Position numbers and translations under genes: made by a program. A stretch of DNA of 64,000 nt from CAYJPA01 sp964371945 (GTDB lineage: Bacteria; Chloroflexota; Chloroflexia; Thermomicrobiales; UBA6265), in NCBI GenBank assembly GCA_964371945.1, contig CAYJPA010000003.1:37345-101344 (forward strand), in the 5' to 3' direction. Positions 26,723 to 36,185 of the stretch are shown here, piece after piece (positions within the stretch are counted from its first letter, which is position 1; each line of letters opens with the position of its first letter). The notes under the pieces are model-generated. The model made no database searches and was not told where the DNA came from. It was given only the letters and a program-made list of their open reading frames with translations.

Positions 26723-26989
26723 CCCCCAAAACTTCCACCACGGCTTTCGGCCGCTGCTTGGATTGGGCCATTGCGCAGATCCTCCTGATTTTCGCCGGCT
26801 GGAAAAACCTTGAGCCATGCCGTAGATGATGCCACCGAAGAAAAGCACTCCGAGAACCCAGATCAGCCAGCGGGGCCCGTTGTATTCGAGCTCATTGCCG
26901 GTCACAATCGACCAGACCAATACTCCACCTGCAACCGCGCAGAGTCCTAAGAGCGCGATTCCAACAATGTTCTCTTTGTCGTCAAACAC
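26720..26989 (-). CDS. Small two-span membrane protein
   Basis: About 89 residues from the GTG at 26989 (AGGAG 8 nt upstream); a GTG one codon earlier or an ATG at 27094 are alternatives, but the extra N-terminal residues of the latter are not protein-like. Two hydrophobic spans (IVGIALLGLCAVAGGVLVW and WLIWVLGVLFFGGIIYGM) are joined by a short polar loop. The tail is basic and aromatic (SSGRKPWWKFWG). No family recognised. Its stop codon is the first triplet of an intergenic repeat shared with groES and groEL 3' ends. Divergent from the large GGDEF-EAL gene. Confidence 0.6.
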   Translation of the reverse strand: MFDDKENIVGIALLGLCAVAGGVLVWSIVTGNELEYNGPRWLIWVLGVLFFGGIIYGMAQGFSSRRKSGGSAQWPNPSSGRKPWWKFWG

Positions 26990-27236
26990 CACAATCGCTC
27001 CTTGCAACGGTGTCTTGTCCCCCAATTGAACCGATTGAGACCGCTCTGACGGGCACCACGTCCCATCGGAATTGTGACCTTGGCGTGACTCCATTCCGCG
27101 GGATCATCCTCATACTGATGCGAAGGTTGTCGATACCCGTCCACGCGATTCCGGCGCATTGGTGATCGTACCCCGTTCGCACCGAGTTTTGCCGGCGTCA
27201 ACGATCGTATGTCGGTGTCCAAGGGGGCTGAGTAGG

Positions 27237-30200
27237 GTGAGGGCCTTCGTCGTCGAAGATAACGAAGGGATTCGAGAGATCGTCGTTGATCTTCTGATAC
27301 GGCGTGGCCACACTGTCGATGCCTTCGCGACAGCGGAATCCGCCCACAAGGAGATTGGAGGGCAGGAATTCGGGCTCGCCGTACTTGACTGGGGCTTGCC
27401 CGGCATGGACGGGCTCGATCTCTGCCGGCATTTGCGATCGCGTCCAAGTGGCGAGCTCGGCGTGATCATCGTTCTCACCGGACGAGCCGAACCTGAAGAT
27501 ATTGATGAAGTCGTTAGCGCCGGAGCGAGCGATTACGTCACAAAACCCTTCAAACTGGATACGCTCGAAGTTCGCATCGCTTTCGCTGAACGGCATGCGG
27601 TCATGCTGGCGGAACAGGCGAGGGCAAGGCGCGAGCTCAAGGCGACCGAAGACAAGTATCAGGCGCTCGTTGAGAGCGTTCCCGCGGTCACCTATATCCA
27701 GAGACACGGCGGCCGTGGAGAAGTCGAATACATCAGTCCGCAGGTCGAGCGCATTTTGGGCTGGAGCCCGGACATGTTCACCGAGAACCCCACTTTTTGG
27801 ATCGACATCATTCACGCGGATGACAAAGAAGCAGTCCACATTGCCGACCAAACCGCACAGGCAACGGGCTCATTGTATTCCGCCGAGTACCGCCAGCTCT
27901 GTCGAAACAACGAGTACCGGTGGTTCCGTGATGAAGCGCAACCGATATGCGACGAACGCGGCGATATCCTTTTTTGGCATGGGGTCATTTCCGATATCAC
28001 CGATCGCAAATTGGCCCACGAAGCCCTCCGTGAAAGCGACCTGCGTCAACGAGAGATGGCGATCGCCACAAAACGCCAAGCGGTTCAGCTTCGCTTGCTC
28101 GATCAGGTCCGAGCGAGACTTGGAGGCGAGCTCGAGCTTACAAACGTCTTTCGGATTGTGGTTGAAGCCACGGCCGAAGTCTTGGGTTACCGATACACCA
28201 GCTTATATATGCGACATGGTGACTCGATGGTGCGCCAGCATCAGGTCGGCTACCCCGAGTCAAACGGTGAGTTCAGGGCGCTCCAGCTTGGCAGGGGAGT
28301 GATCGGCAGGGTAGCGGTCACGGGCGAGCCGCGGCTCATTCGAAACACCGCTCAAGACCCGGATTTCATCACATCCACGGACGATGTTGCGTACGAGATC
28401 TGTGTGCCGCTGTTGGACGAGGATGTGGTGGTTGGAGCATTCAACATCGAAACCACGATCGATCAACCACTCGATCACGAGGACCTCCGGTTGCTACTTG
28501 GCGTTGCGGAGCATGTCAATGCCGCAATCAGCCGTTCCAGACTCTATCGTGAAGCGCAAAGCCGGGAAGCCCTTCTTCGCTCCGTGTTGGATAACGTCCA
28601 GGAAGTCGTCTTCCAAACTGACCGAACCGGCCGGTGGACCTTTCTCAACACCGCCTGGGAGGAAATTACCGGTTATGCGGTCGAAGATTGCTTAGGATGT
28701 GAAGTAGCGTCGTTCGGTCTTCCTGAACATCGCGAAACGTTTCAACAAGCGGTCGATACGTTGACAAGCGGCCTTGAAGAGGAGTTGCGGGGTGATTTCC
28801 AGATCATTACCAAGACCGGCGAGATCCGATGGGTCGAGGCGCACGCCGTCCGCGCGGGCGACGACGAAGAGACGATCCACATCTCCGGGACCCTGATCGA
28901 CATCACTGAACGCCGTCGCGCGGAAGAGGCATTGCGCGAAAGCCAGGACCGGTATCGTCACCTCGCACTGCACGATCCGTTGACGACGCTGCCGAACCGA
29001 ATGCTCTTCATGGAGCGGCTCGAGCAGTTGCTGCGGGCGAGCGACGAAGAACCTTCAGCGATCTCGGTGCTGTTTCTTGATCTCGATGGATTCAAGCTCG
29101 TCAACGATACCTTCGGCCACGAGTGCGGCGACGATCTTCTGATTCAGGTTGGGCGCCGGCTACTGAACTGTTCGGGGCAGCACGACACGGTTGCGCGTCT
29201 CGGCGGAGACGAATTCGCGATTCTTCTCAACGACAACGAACGGTTCTCGCTGGCGATGGAGATCGCACAACGCATTTTGGATGCGGTTCGACAACCGTTT
29301 ACGCTCGATGGCCAGGAGATTTCCCTCGCAACCAGTATTGGGATCGCCGGTCATCACGGTGCGAACGGAAGCGCCAGCGATCTCCTCCGTAACGCCGACA
29401 CCGCACTCTACGTCGCAAAAGCAAACGGTCGAGGGGCTTTCGCCCAGTATCAACCTCAGATGTCGGCCGCGGTGCTCGCGCGTTTTCGGCAGGAGAACGA
29501 GCTCCGGCGCGCAATTGAGAACGGAGAGATTCGACTCGTTTATCAACCTTCGTTCGATCTTCGAACGGGCGAAGTGACCAATGTCGAGGCGCTCGTCCGA
29601 TGGGAGCACCCAGAACAGGGGCTGTTAACCCCCTGTCAGTTTCTCTCTCTAGCCGAAACCACGGGGTTGATCGTGCCGATGGGCAGCGTCGTGCTTGAGA
29701 CCATCTGCCGCGATTCGAAGCTGTGGATGACAACCGAGATCGGTATGCCGTTGAAATTGAGCGTGAATCTCTCGGCCCGGCAAATGAGAGACCCATCGCT
29801 TATCTTCGAAGTCGAGCGAACACTCTCGGCATTTGGGATCCTGCCGGAACTGCTCGATTTTGACATCAGCGAAGCGGCCGCGATGAACGATGGCCCCGTC
29901 ACGAATCGGGCGCTTCATGAATTACGAGAGCTCGGCGTTGGGCTGACCATCGACGACTTCGGAACGGGATCCGGTACGCTCAGTTCGCTTCGTGATCTGC
30001 CGGTCAATGCGGTCAAAATTGATCGCGGCTTCATTGTTGAAATCGGCCGCAATCGCGCAAGCAAAGCCATCGTGCGGGCGATGACCGCCCTTGCCCAAAC
30101 GTTGAACATGTCGGTGACCGCCGAGGGGATCGAAACGATCGAACAGCTCGCGCATTCGCGCGCCATCGGGATCGATCGCGGTCAGGGTTACTACTTCAGC

Positions 30201-30281
30201 CACCCGATGACGGCGGAAGAAATCGAAGCGCTAATCGCCAGAAACACCTCCATCGACGGCGGCCTACTCTTGCTAGGCTAG
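27237..30281 (+). CDS. Response regulator with PAS-GAF-PAS and GGDEF-EAL output (c-di-GMP turnover)
   Basis: 1014 residues from the GTG at 27237 (AAGGGGG upstream); an ATG at 27159 would add 26 unlikely residues. The receiver domain (1-125) has phospho-acceptor D51 (VLDWGLPG), T81 and K103. PAS (~140-265) ends in ISDITDRK, GAF spans ~285-440, and a second PAS (~450-570) ends in LIDITERRR. GGDEF (~575-740) keeps LGGDEF at ~656 but its inhibitory site has G in place of Arg (GQHD). EAL (~755-1000) retains every catalytic residue expected: EAL, SVNLS, ISE, IDDFG, VKID, AEGIE and GQG. It could both make and break c-di-GMP. No kinase gene is adjacent. Confidence 0.93.
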   Translation: MRAFVVEDNEGIREIVVDLLIRRGHTVDAFATAESAHKEIGGQEFGLAVLDWGLPGMDGLDLCRHLRSRPSGELGVIIVLTGRAEPEDIDEVVSAGASDYVTKPFKLDTLEVRIAFAERHAVMLAEQARARRELKATEDKYQALVESVPAVTYIQRHGGRGEVEYISPQVERILGWSPDMFTENPTFWIDIIHADDKEAVHIADQTAQATGSLYSAEYRQLCRNNEYRWFRDEAQPICDERGDILFWHGVISDITDRKLAHEALRESDLRQREMAIATKRQAVQLRLLDQVRARLGGELELTNVFRIVVEATAEVLGYRYTSLYMRHGDSMVRQHQVGYPESNGEFRALQLGRGVIGRVAVTGEPRLIRNTAQDPDFITSTDDVAYEICVPLLDEDVVVGAFNIETTIDQPLDHEDLRLLLGVAEHVNAAISRSRLYREAQSREALLRSVLDNVQEVVFQTDRTGRWTFLNTAWEEITGYAVEDCLGCEVASFGLPEHRETFQQAVDTLTSGLEEELRGDFQIITKTGEIRWVEAHAVRAGDDEETIHISGTLIDITERRRAEEALRESQDRYRHLALHDPLTTLPNRMLFMERLEQLLRASDEEPSAISVLFLDLDGFKLVNDTFGHECGDDLLIQVGRRLLNCSGQHDTVARLGGDEFAILLNDNERFSLAMEIAQRILDAVRQPFTLDGQEISLATSIGIAGHHGANGSASDLLRNADTALYVAKANGRGAFAQYQPQMSAAVLARFRQENELRRAIENGEIRLVYQPSFDLRTGEVTNVEALVRWEHPEQGLLTPCQFLSLAETTGLIVPMGSVVLETICRDSKLWMTTEIGMPLKLSVNLSARQMRDPSLIFEVERTLSAFGILPELLDFDISEAAAMNDGPVTNRALHELRELGVGLTIDDFGTGSGTLSSLRDLPVNAVKIDRGFIVEIGRNRASKAIVRAMTALAQTLNMSVTAEGIETIEQLAHSRAIGIDRGQGYYFSHPMTAEEIEALIARNTSIDGGLLLLG

Positions 30282-30402
30282 TTGGAGCACTCACGTCTCC
30301 GCGCCGCGAGGTAACGCTTCGAACGCCCGGTCCTTCAAACTACCGGCCGTTGGTTGGCTTGTGTCACTTAGCCGGCATGATGGCAACATTCCTTGATCTC
30401 AC

Positions 30403-31146
30403 TCAAAACAACGAAGGCTGTGCCTTCTTCCCGTCTTCTTCATTGGTTTTCCGGTCGTCACCAGAATCTTCGTGCTCGATCGGTTCGATCAGATGGGAAT
30501 TGTTGTTGCGCACATTGTTGACATCGATTGAAACCGGATAGGCAGTCATTTGGTCCGAGGGGAACGAGCGCAGCAGATGCTCAACCGCATGTCCATCGCC
30601 GGCTTGATGGTCAATCCACTCCGATTCTGCTTCTTTTGGCAAGATGACCGGCATCCGATGGTGAAACTCGCGTGAGCATTCATTCGCCTCGGTCGTGATG
30701 ATCGTGTACGACGAGGTCGTTTCGCCATCCGCGCCTTTGAATTCATCGTAAAGACCGGCAAAGGCAAACAATTCCTCATCCTTCACCGTGAACAAATAGG
30801 GCTGCTTCCGGCCGCCGGCTTGCTTCCATTCATAGTAGCCATTGGTGGGCACGAGACAGCGCTTTCGGCCCATTAGCGAGCGAAACATGGGGTTTTCGAG
30901 TATCGATTCGGCCCTAGCGTTAAACGGGGCAGGAGCCTTGGTATCACCAGGTTTGGCCCAGCGAGGAATCAGGCCCCAGCGCATGGTATGGAGCTCGCGC
31001 TCTCCCCCCGCGAGCTCGACAATGACGGGAAGCTCCTGGGTTGGCGCCGCATTGAAGCTTTCAAACAAAAATGAAGGGATGTGCCGGAGCTGAAAGCGCT
31101 CTGAAAGCTCGTCCGGCAGCCATTCGATAACGTAACGTCCACACAT
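30403..31146 (-). CDS. yedK: SOS response-associated peptidase (SRAP/YedK/HMCES family)
   Basis: 247 residues. The initiator Met is followed by the essential Cys (MCGRYVIEW), which in this family forms a thiazolidine crosslink with abasic sites in single-stranded DNA. The other catalytic signatures are present: APFNARAES (Asn-Ala-Arg), GYYEWK (Glu) and HHRMPVIL (His). RWGLIPRWAK and ITTEANE are typical too. The last ~35 residues (after AYPVSIDVNNVRNN) are acidic and variable. It protects abasic sites during replication in relatives. No LexA box could be identified upstream by eye. Confidence 0.95.
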   Translation of the reverse strand: MCGRYVIEWLPDELSERFQLRHIPSFLFESFNAAPTQELPVIVELAGGERELHTMRWGLIPRWAKPGDTKAPAPFNARAESILENPMFRSLMGRKRCLVPTNGYYEWKQAGGRKQPYLFTVKDEELFAFAGLYDEFKGADGETTSSYTIITTEANECSREFHHRMPVILPKEAESEWIDHQAGDGHAVEHLLRSFPSDQMTAYPVSIDVNNVRNNNSHLIEPIEHEDSGDDRKTNEEDGKKAQPSLF

Positions 31147-31191
31147 TGGTACGATCCTTTCCTGACCCGGTTTTTCCGAGAGGATTCTGAC

Positions 31192-31662
31192 ATGAGCGAG
31201 GCAAAAACCAAACCGGCTGGAGCCTCAGTCGACGAATTCCTGGCCGCGCTTTCGGACGACCGGAAGCGCGAGGACAACATTCAGGTCTGCAAGATGATGA
31301 CCGAGATTACGGACGAACAATCACAAATGTGGGGACCTTCGATTGTCGGTTTTGGAAGCTACCACTACGTCTGCGCGACTGGCCATTCAGGCGACGCGCC
31401 TCTGACCGGTTTTTCGCCCAGAAAGGCAAATCTCACACTCTACATCATGCTTGGATTCGACGGTTACGATGCCCTCATGGCCAAACTGGGGAAGCACACG
31501 ACCAGCAAATCCTGCCTCTACATTAAGCGGCTGAGCGATGTCGATCAGGACGTGCTTGGCGAGTTGATCGGGCAGTCATCTCAGCGCATCAAAGCCATGT
31601 ATTCGCCGACGTATCCGGCGGAGGGTCACGTCGCCCACTTTGTGTCGAGATCGAGCGGATAG
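31192..31662 (+). CDS. DUF1801-family protein
   Basis: 156 residues. The N-terminal SVDEFLAALSDDRKREDNIQVCKMM helix and the WGPSIVGFGSYHY, YIMLGFDGYDALMAKLGKH and CLYIKRLSDVDQDVL segments match DUF1801 (YdhG-like) proteins, small cytosolic alpha+beta proteins of unknown function. AGAGG lies upstream of the ATG. The 3' end overlaps the convergent M81 gene by 37 bp. It is divergent from the SRAP gene, which starts 45 bp away. Confidence 0.85.
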   Translation: MSEAKTKPAGASVDEFLAALSDDRKREDNIQVCKMMTEITDEQSQMWGPSIVGFGSYHYVCATGHSGDAPLTGFSPRKANLTLYIMLGFDGYDALMAKLGKHTTSKSCLYIKRLSDVDQDVLGELIGQSSQRIKAMYSPTYPAEGHVAHFVSRSSG

Positions 31663-33092
31663 ATCGGCCGGCGCAGATGGCGATAGTCGAAGCGAGTCAG
31701 ATCGACGCTGCCGAGTCCCGGCGTGTCCACATGAATCGCGTGCTTTGCAATCGGCCCGAAACCGCCGCGCCACCGAACCGCCGCCTTGACCACGATGATC
31801 TTCTGTAACGTCGGCTGGATGCCGGCTGATTTCAGTTGTTGCTGGTCGCCCGGCATGTGCTTCTTCGAGGTCAGCACAAGATTGATCCCGCCGGCCCGCA
31901 CGACAACCGTCGGCCCGCTCTCGACCGGCACCCCCTCATTCTCCGGTCCTTCGTGAATCCATCTGCCATCGGTGATCAGTTTGACCACGCCGGCGACCGA
32001 AACCGGGCCACCATGGAGTCTGTCCGTTTTGCCGCCAACCAGTAGCTGGACCTGGTTACGGACACCCGCCGCGATTGCCTTCTGCACCGATTCCGCGTCC
32101 GCGATGACCATTGTCGCGTCCTGGGCATCTTGTCGGATCAATTCTGCCAAAAGCACGGTGCCGTCGCCAGGAGTCCCGCCCCCTATGTTGTCACCCACAT
32201 CAACTAGCATCACGGGGCCCCCGGGAAAGGCGATCGCCTCGGTCACGGCCGCGGCCGGCGGCGTATTGTGGACAATCATCAACGCCCGCGCATCCCAGGC
32301 CGAACGTGCCAGTGCGTTCGCCAATTTGTCGGCTTTTGCTCGATCGCCATCGGTCGTCACGAGAATGCTCATCCCGGCGTCGGGAACATCGGCGTAGGCG
32401 AAGCCGCCCGCGATTGTGATCGTCACCGCCTCGCCCGATTCCTCCAGCGCGAACGCTCTGTCGAACAGCGACTTGAAGGGCTCGTTCGCGCTGAACTGTG
32501 CTTGCGGCACAGGCAAGAGGGGCGGTTTGACGAGCACCATCTCCGGCTTGATCCGTCCCTCGATCGTCTTCACGAGCAGATCGACGGCTTCACGCGCCCT
32601 CGCACCGGCGTCGATGTGCGGATAGGTGTCGTAGGTCGTCACGATCGTGGCCGCGTCGACCATTGCCTGCCCGATATTGGCATGAAAATCGAGCGTGATC
32701 GCGATCGGTAGATCCGGTCCCACAAGCGTCCGCACCCGTCCGGCGATCTCCGCTTCTGCATCCGGAAAGCCTTCCGCCACCATCGCGCCATGCAGATTGA
32801 GCAGGATGCCGTCCGCGGGGAGCGCGGCTTTAATGCGAGAGAGCAGCTCGCCCAGCAGCTCCTCGAACGATGCCCGATCCGGAGTGCCAGTCGAAACAAC
32901 ATCGACCAGCATCGTCGGCACGAGATCGATTCCCCGCTCCCGGCACTCGTCAATGACGCCTCCCAGCGAGTGATTCGTTCCGGCATAGCTCCAGCACTCG
33001 TCGCCCCGCACGATAGGGAGCGTCGCCGCTGAGGTCGGCTCGACCGAAAACGTATGTGTTTCATGCATGATCCCGCCAACGATCAGGCGCAT
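31626..33092 (-). CDS. M81-family metallopeptidase (MlrC-like), copy 1
   Basis: 488 residues, full length for the MlrC family. The N-terminal GGIMHETHTFS and TLDFHANIG motifs carry candidate zinc ligands (Glu-His pair and Asp-x-His). The C-terminal domain shows VDVGDNIGGGTPGDG, the family's nucleotide-like glycine loop, then GGKTDRLHGGPV and GVDTPG-like residues near the end. The founding member opens linearised microcystin; most relatives have unknown peptide or amide substrates. It starts 21 bp after the class III aminotransferase gene on the same strand, so the two are probably co-transcribed. A second M81 gene of identical length lies at 51919-53385. Confidence 0.92.
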   Translation of the reverse strand: MRLIVGGIMHETHTFSVEPTSAATLPIVRGDECWSYAGTNHSLGGVIDECRERGIDLVPTMLVDVVSTGTPDRASFEELLGELLSRIKAALPADGILLNLHGAMVAEGFPDAEAEIAGRVRTLVGPDLPIAITLDFHANIGQAMVDAATIVTTYDTYPHIDAGARAREAVDLLVKTIEGRIKPEMVLVKPPLLPVPQAQFSANEPFKSLFDRAFALEESGEAVTITIAGGFAYADVPDAGMSILVTTDGDRAKADKLANALARSAWDARALMIVHNTPPAAAVTEAIAFPGGPVMLVDVGDNIGGGTPGDGTVLLAELIRQDAQDATMVIADAESVQKAIAAGVRNQVQLLVGGKTDRLHGGPVSVAGVVKLITDGRWIHEGPENEGVPVESGPTVVVRAGGINLVLTSKKHMPGDQQQLKSAGIQPTLQKIIVVKAAVRWRGGFGPIAKHAIHVDTPGLGSVDLTRFDYRHLRRPIYPLDLDTKWAT

Positions 33093-33113
33093 CTCACGAT
33101 TCCCCCGCCAGAT

Positions 33114-34439
33114 CTATGCGCTCCGCAACGACTTCGATACGTCCTCGACCACGGTCAGTATCTCGGCGAAGTCTTCCTTCGCATGAGCCAGCGAAAAACC
33201 AGCGTGCCCTGGAGGTCCTTGCCGTGTGTAGCCGTGGATGTAAACACCGCGTTCGTAACAACCTGCCGTGAAGAGCTTGTTCAACTCGTGGTCGTGATTG
33301 ACCGCGTCGGACCATGTCCGCACTTGTTCCGTGCGTCCAAAGTAGATCCCGAACCGAGCGCCCATGCCCTGAACCCGGGCCGGCACCCCTTCGCGATCGA
33401 AAATCGCCTGCATGTCGCGGTAGAAGTTGTCCCCAGTCGCATTGATCTGATCGAACACGCCCGGCTTCCGCAGCTCGTCCAGCGTGGCGATCGCCGCTAG
33501 GACGCTCAGCAGGTGCCCGGAATAGGTGCCGCTGTGCACCACCGGTCCGGTTGGAGCGAGTTGCAGCATCAAGTCAGCGCGACCCGACACCGACGCCAGC
33601 GGCAGACCATTCCCGAGCGCTTTGGCATGAGTCGTCAGGTCTGGAGTCACCCCGTACTGTGCCTGCACGCCGCCAATGTGCGTGCGAAAGCCCGATAGCA
33701 CCTCGTCCATGATGAGCACAATCCCATGTCCGCTCGTTTTCGACCGCAGCAATTCGAGAAACCCCGGTTCCGGCGGAATACACCCGGCGTTGTAATGGAT
33801 CGGCTCGCAAATGACGGCCGCGAGCTCATCGCCGTGGCGCGACATCGCTGTTTCGAACGCCTCAACATCGTTCCAGGCAACCATGACGACATCGTCCGCC
33901 TCTGACGCGGGCACCCCGCCCGACGACGGCAGGATCGCGCTCTCAGGATCAAGCGGGTCCGCGTGCTTGAGCAGCCATGGCTCGGTCAATCCATGAAAAT
34001 GACCATCGAACTTCAAGTACTTGGTCCGGCCGGTCGCATTCCTCGCGATCCGCAACGCGACCAGTGTGACCTCGCTCCCCACGCTAGAGAATCGCACGCG
34101 TTCCGCCGCGGGGATAATCTCGACGATCGTCGCGGCTAGTTGTTCGTGAAAGGTTGTCTCGGCCGCGCAAATAATCCCCAGCTCGACTCCCTGCAACACC
34201 GCGCGCTTGACGGCCGGGTGATTGTGACCAAGCAGCGCCGCGCCGTTGGAGACATTGAGATCGATGTACCGCTTGCCATCGAGTCCGTAAAGATATGCCC
34301 CATCACCATGACTGACATACAACGGTCGCCCAAGATACGGGTGAAGCCGCATGGATGCGGAGACACCACCTGCGAGCACGGCCGTCGCGCGGTCGAATTC
34401 CGTTCCAGTTTCCCCGAACCCTACCGTGGTTGATGCCAT
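33114..34439 (-). CDS. Class III PLP aminotransferase (glutamate-1-semialdehyde aminomutase-like)
   Basis: 441 residues from the ATG at 34439 (GAGGAATGAA upstream). Class III features include the VSNGAALLGHNHPAVKRAV segment, FSSVGSEVTLVALRIARNATGR, CEPIHYNAG, the cofactor Asp in LIMDEVLSGFR and the Schiff-base Lys in HAKALGNGLPL. The overall pattern resembles HemL-like aminotransferases that are not in heme operons, and no other tetrapyrrole gene is near, so a catabolic aminotransferase is more likely than true HemL. It is divergent from the family-1 SBP gene and heads a unit with the M81 gene. Confidence 0.88.
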   Translation of the reverse strand: MASTTVGFGETGTEFDRATAVLAGGVSASMRLHPYLGRPLYVSHGDGAYLYGLDGKRYIDLNVSNGAALLGHNHPAVKRAVLQGVELGIICAAETTFHEQLAATIVEIIPAAERVRFSSVGSEVTLVALRIARNATGRTKYLKFDGHFHGLTEPWLLKHADPLDPESAILPSSGGVPASEADDVVMVAWNDVEAFETAMSRHGDELAAVICEPIHYNAGCIPPEPGFLELLRSKTSGHGIVLIMDEVLSGFRTHIGGVQAQYGVTPDLTTHAKALGNGLPLASVSGRADLMLQLAPTGPVVHSGTYSGHLLSVLAAIATLDELRKPGVFDQINATGDNFYRDMQAIFDREGVPARVQGMGARFGIYFGRTEQVRTWSDAVNHDHELNKLFTAGCYERGVYIHGYTRQGPPGHAGFSLAHAKEDFAEILTVVEDVSKSLRSA

Positions 34440-34675
34440 TTCATTCCTCACATTGAGCGGTGACGTTCGCCATGGACGGCATTCTTTGTTCTCTTGGCAC
34501 CTGAACAGACAATTGACCGGTATTCGACACGCCCGCGAGAATCGAGCCACACTGACGTTCGGCGAGCTGCCGGTGGTGGATTATTGGAACGATAGGCGCG
34601 GAAGTCAACGACTCCACGCACGTTTAGGGTCAATGCTGATGATCGATTCCCGGATTTCGGGTCGCGGCATAGCGG
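34440..34675. other. Upstream half of the divergent aminotransferase/SBP region
   Basis: The full gap is 357 bp (34440-34796). Apart from the plus-strand promoter listed separately, no gene, RNA or strong hairpin is recognised; the aminotransferase promoter should lie here on the minus strand. Confidence 0.4.
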
Positions 34676-34704
34676 TTGACGTGTCTGACGCACTTCGGTA
34701 CAGT
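34676..34704 (+). promoter_or_regulatory. Sigma70-type promoter for the family-1 SBP gene
   Basis: TTGACG (34676-34681) and TACAGT (34699-34704) are separated by 17 bp, close to the housekeeping consensus. Transcription would begin near 34711, leaving about 86 nt before the TTG at 34797. Confidence 0.65.
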
Positions 34705-34796
34705 GCCGTGGTTCGTTCGGCAAAACGCCTCGCTCATTCTTCGCCGGAATCGAATCGCTTCGCTCGAACGCTCTGCTTCAGGTCACGCTCAAAACC

Positions 34797-36185
34797 TTGG
34801 GGTTTGCCTTGAGATCATCTCCTGTTCGTCAAATCCGAGGTCTTGCCACCCTGCTCGCGAGTCTTCTGCTCATCCTATCATCGTTCTCCACGCTGGCCGT
34901 CGGGAACGGTGTTTCCGCTAAAGAAACGACCGTTTCATTTGCCTTCTGGGGCGATCCCGCCGAGCAAGCCGCCTACGAGCGAGTCGTGGCCGAATTCGAA
35001 GCGGCGCATCCCGGAATCGATATCCGGGCCCAGTACACCGCGGGCCAAGGCGATTACCTCAAGAAGATCGCAACATCGTTCGCGGGAGGCGAAGCGCCCG
35101 ATCTCTTCCTGATCAACTACCGCTCATTTGGCCAGTTCGCCGCGACCGGCGCGCTGGAGCCGGTCGACTCGTACCTCGCCGCCAGCGCCAATATCAATGC
35201 CGAGGATTACTACGACATCTCGCTTGATGCATTTCGTTACGACGGGTTGGCGCAAACCTGCATGCCCCAGAACATCTCGAGCCTGGTCGTCTACTACAAC
35301 GAGGATCTCTTCGAGGCCAACGGCGTCCCACTTCCGGTCGACAACTGGACCTGGGACGACTTTTCAGCGGCCGCCGAGGCGCTCACAATTGACGCCGATG
35401 GCGATGGAAACACCGACACCTATGGTCTCGGGGTTGAGCAGAGCCTGTACCGGATGGCGCCGTTCATCTGGAGCAATGGCGGCGAGCTTGTCGACGACCC
35501 GGTCCATCCAACCACACTGACCCTCGATTCCCCTGAAGCACAGGAAGCGCTGGACTGGTTCACCTCGCTTGGAGCTACGGCTCCATCCGAGGCCGAGGCG
35601 CAGGCGGAAGACGATGAAGCGCGCTTCATGCGGGGTGGCTCCGGCATGTTTCTGCAGAGCCGCCGGGCTGTGCCGGCACTGCGCGAGATCGAAGGCTTCA
35701 CCTGGAACGTTGCGCCACTTCCGACCGGCAAGGAGCGCGCGACGGTCCTGCACAGCGACGCCTTCTGCATGGCCGCGAGCGCTCCGCACAAAGAGGCCGC
35801 CTGGTCATTTATCGAGTTCGCGGTGGGGGACGTTGGTCAAACGATTCTGGCCGAAACCGGCCGGGTTGTCCCCTCACTCAAACGTGAGGCCGAATCAGAT
35901 GCGTTCCTGAAACCGACCGATGGCGAAGTCGCGCTCTTGCCGGCCAACAACCAGGTCTTCCTCGATAACATCCAATACATTCACCGGCTGCCGATTGTCT
36001 CGACCTGGGTAGAAGTCGAGGACACATTCAACGCGACCTTTGAGCGGATCTTCTACGACGAGATCGACATCCCCGCCGAGACCGCAAACGTGACCGCGGC
36101 CACGAAGCCGATTTTCGCGCGGGCGCTCGAAGAATATGGTTTATCGCCCGATTCGACCCGGGCCGAGGCGGTCGTCCAGGAATGA
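34797..36185 (+). CDS. Sugar-type ABC transporter substrate-binding protein (SBP family 1)
   Basis: 462 residues. The start is a TTG at 34797; another TTG at 34809 is possible. Signal peptide: GLATLLASLLLILSSFSTLAVG. Family-1 (MalE/UgpB-like) signatures are VSFAFWGDPAEQAAYERVVAEFEAAHPGI (seen in parts), KKIATSFAGGEAPDLFLI, the VVYYNEDLFEANG..P segment with NWTWDDF, and a late AWSFIEFAV. It has no lipobox Cys. The two permease genes are on the opposite strand, converging on it and overlapping by 45 bp, which is an unusual layout for a single transporter. No ATPase gene is near, so a shared MsmK/UgpC-type ATPase elsewhere is expected. Confidence 0.92.
   Translation: MGFALRSSPVRQIRGLATLLASLLLILSSFSTLAVGNGVSAKETTVSFAFWGDPAEQAAYERVVAEFEAAHPGIDIRAQYTAGQGDYLKKIATSFAGGEAPDLFLINYRSFGQFAATGALEPVDSYLAASANINAEDYYDISLDAFRYDGLAQTCMPQNISSLVVYYNEDLFEANGVPLPVDNWTWDDFSAAAEALTIDADGDGNTDTYGLGVEQSLYRMAPFIWSNGGELVDDPVHPTTLTLDSPEAQEALDWFTSLGATAPSEAEAQAEDDEARFMRGGSGMFLQSRRAVPALREIEGFTWNVAPLPTGKERATVLHSDAFCMAASAPHKEAAWSFIEFAVGDVGQTILAETGRVVPSLKREAESDAFLKPTDGEVALLPANNQVFLDNIQYIHRLPIVSTWVEVEDTFNATFERIFYDEIDIPAETANVTAATKPIFARALEEYGLSPDSTRAEAVVQE

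Noticed and set aside
33114..34439. Aminotransferase called as HemL (tetrapyrrole synthesis)
   Set aside because: No other heme genes nearby and it is coupled to an M81 gene; only the class III family is supported.
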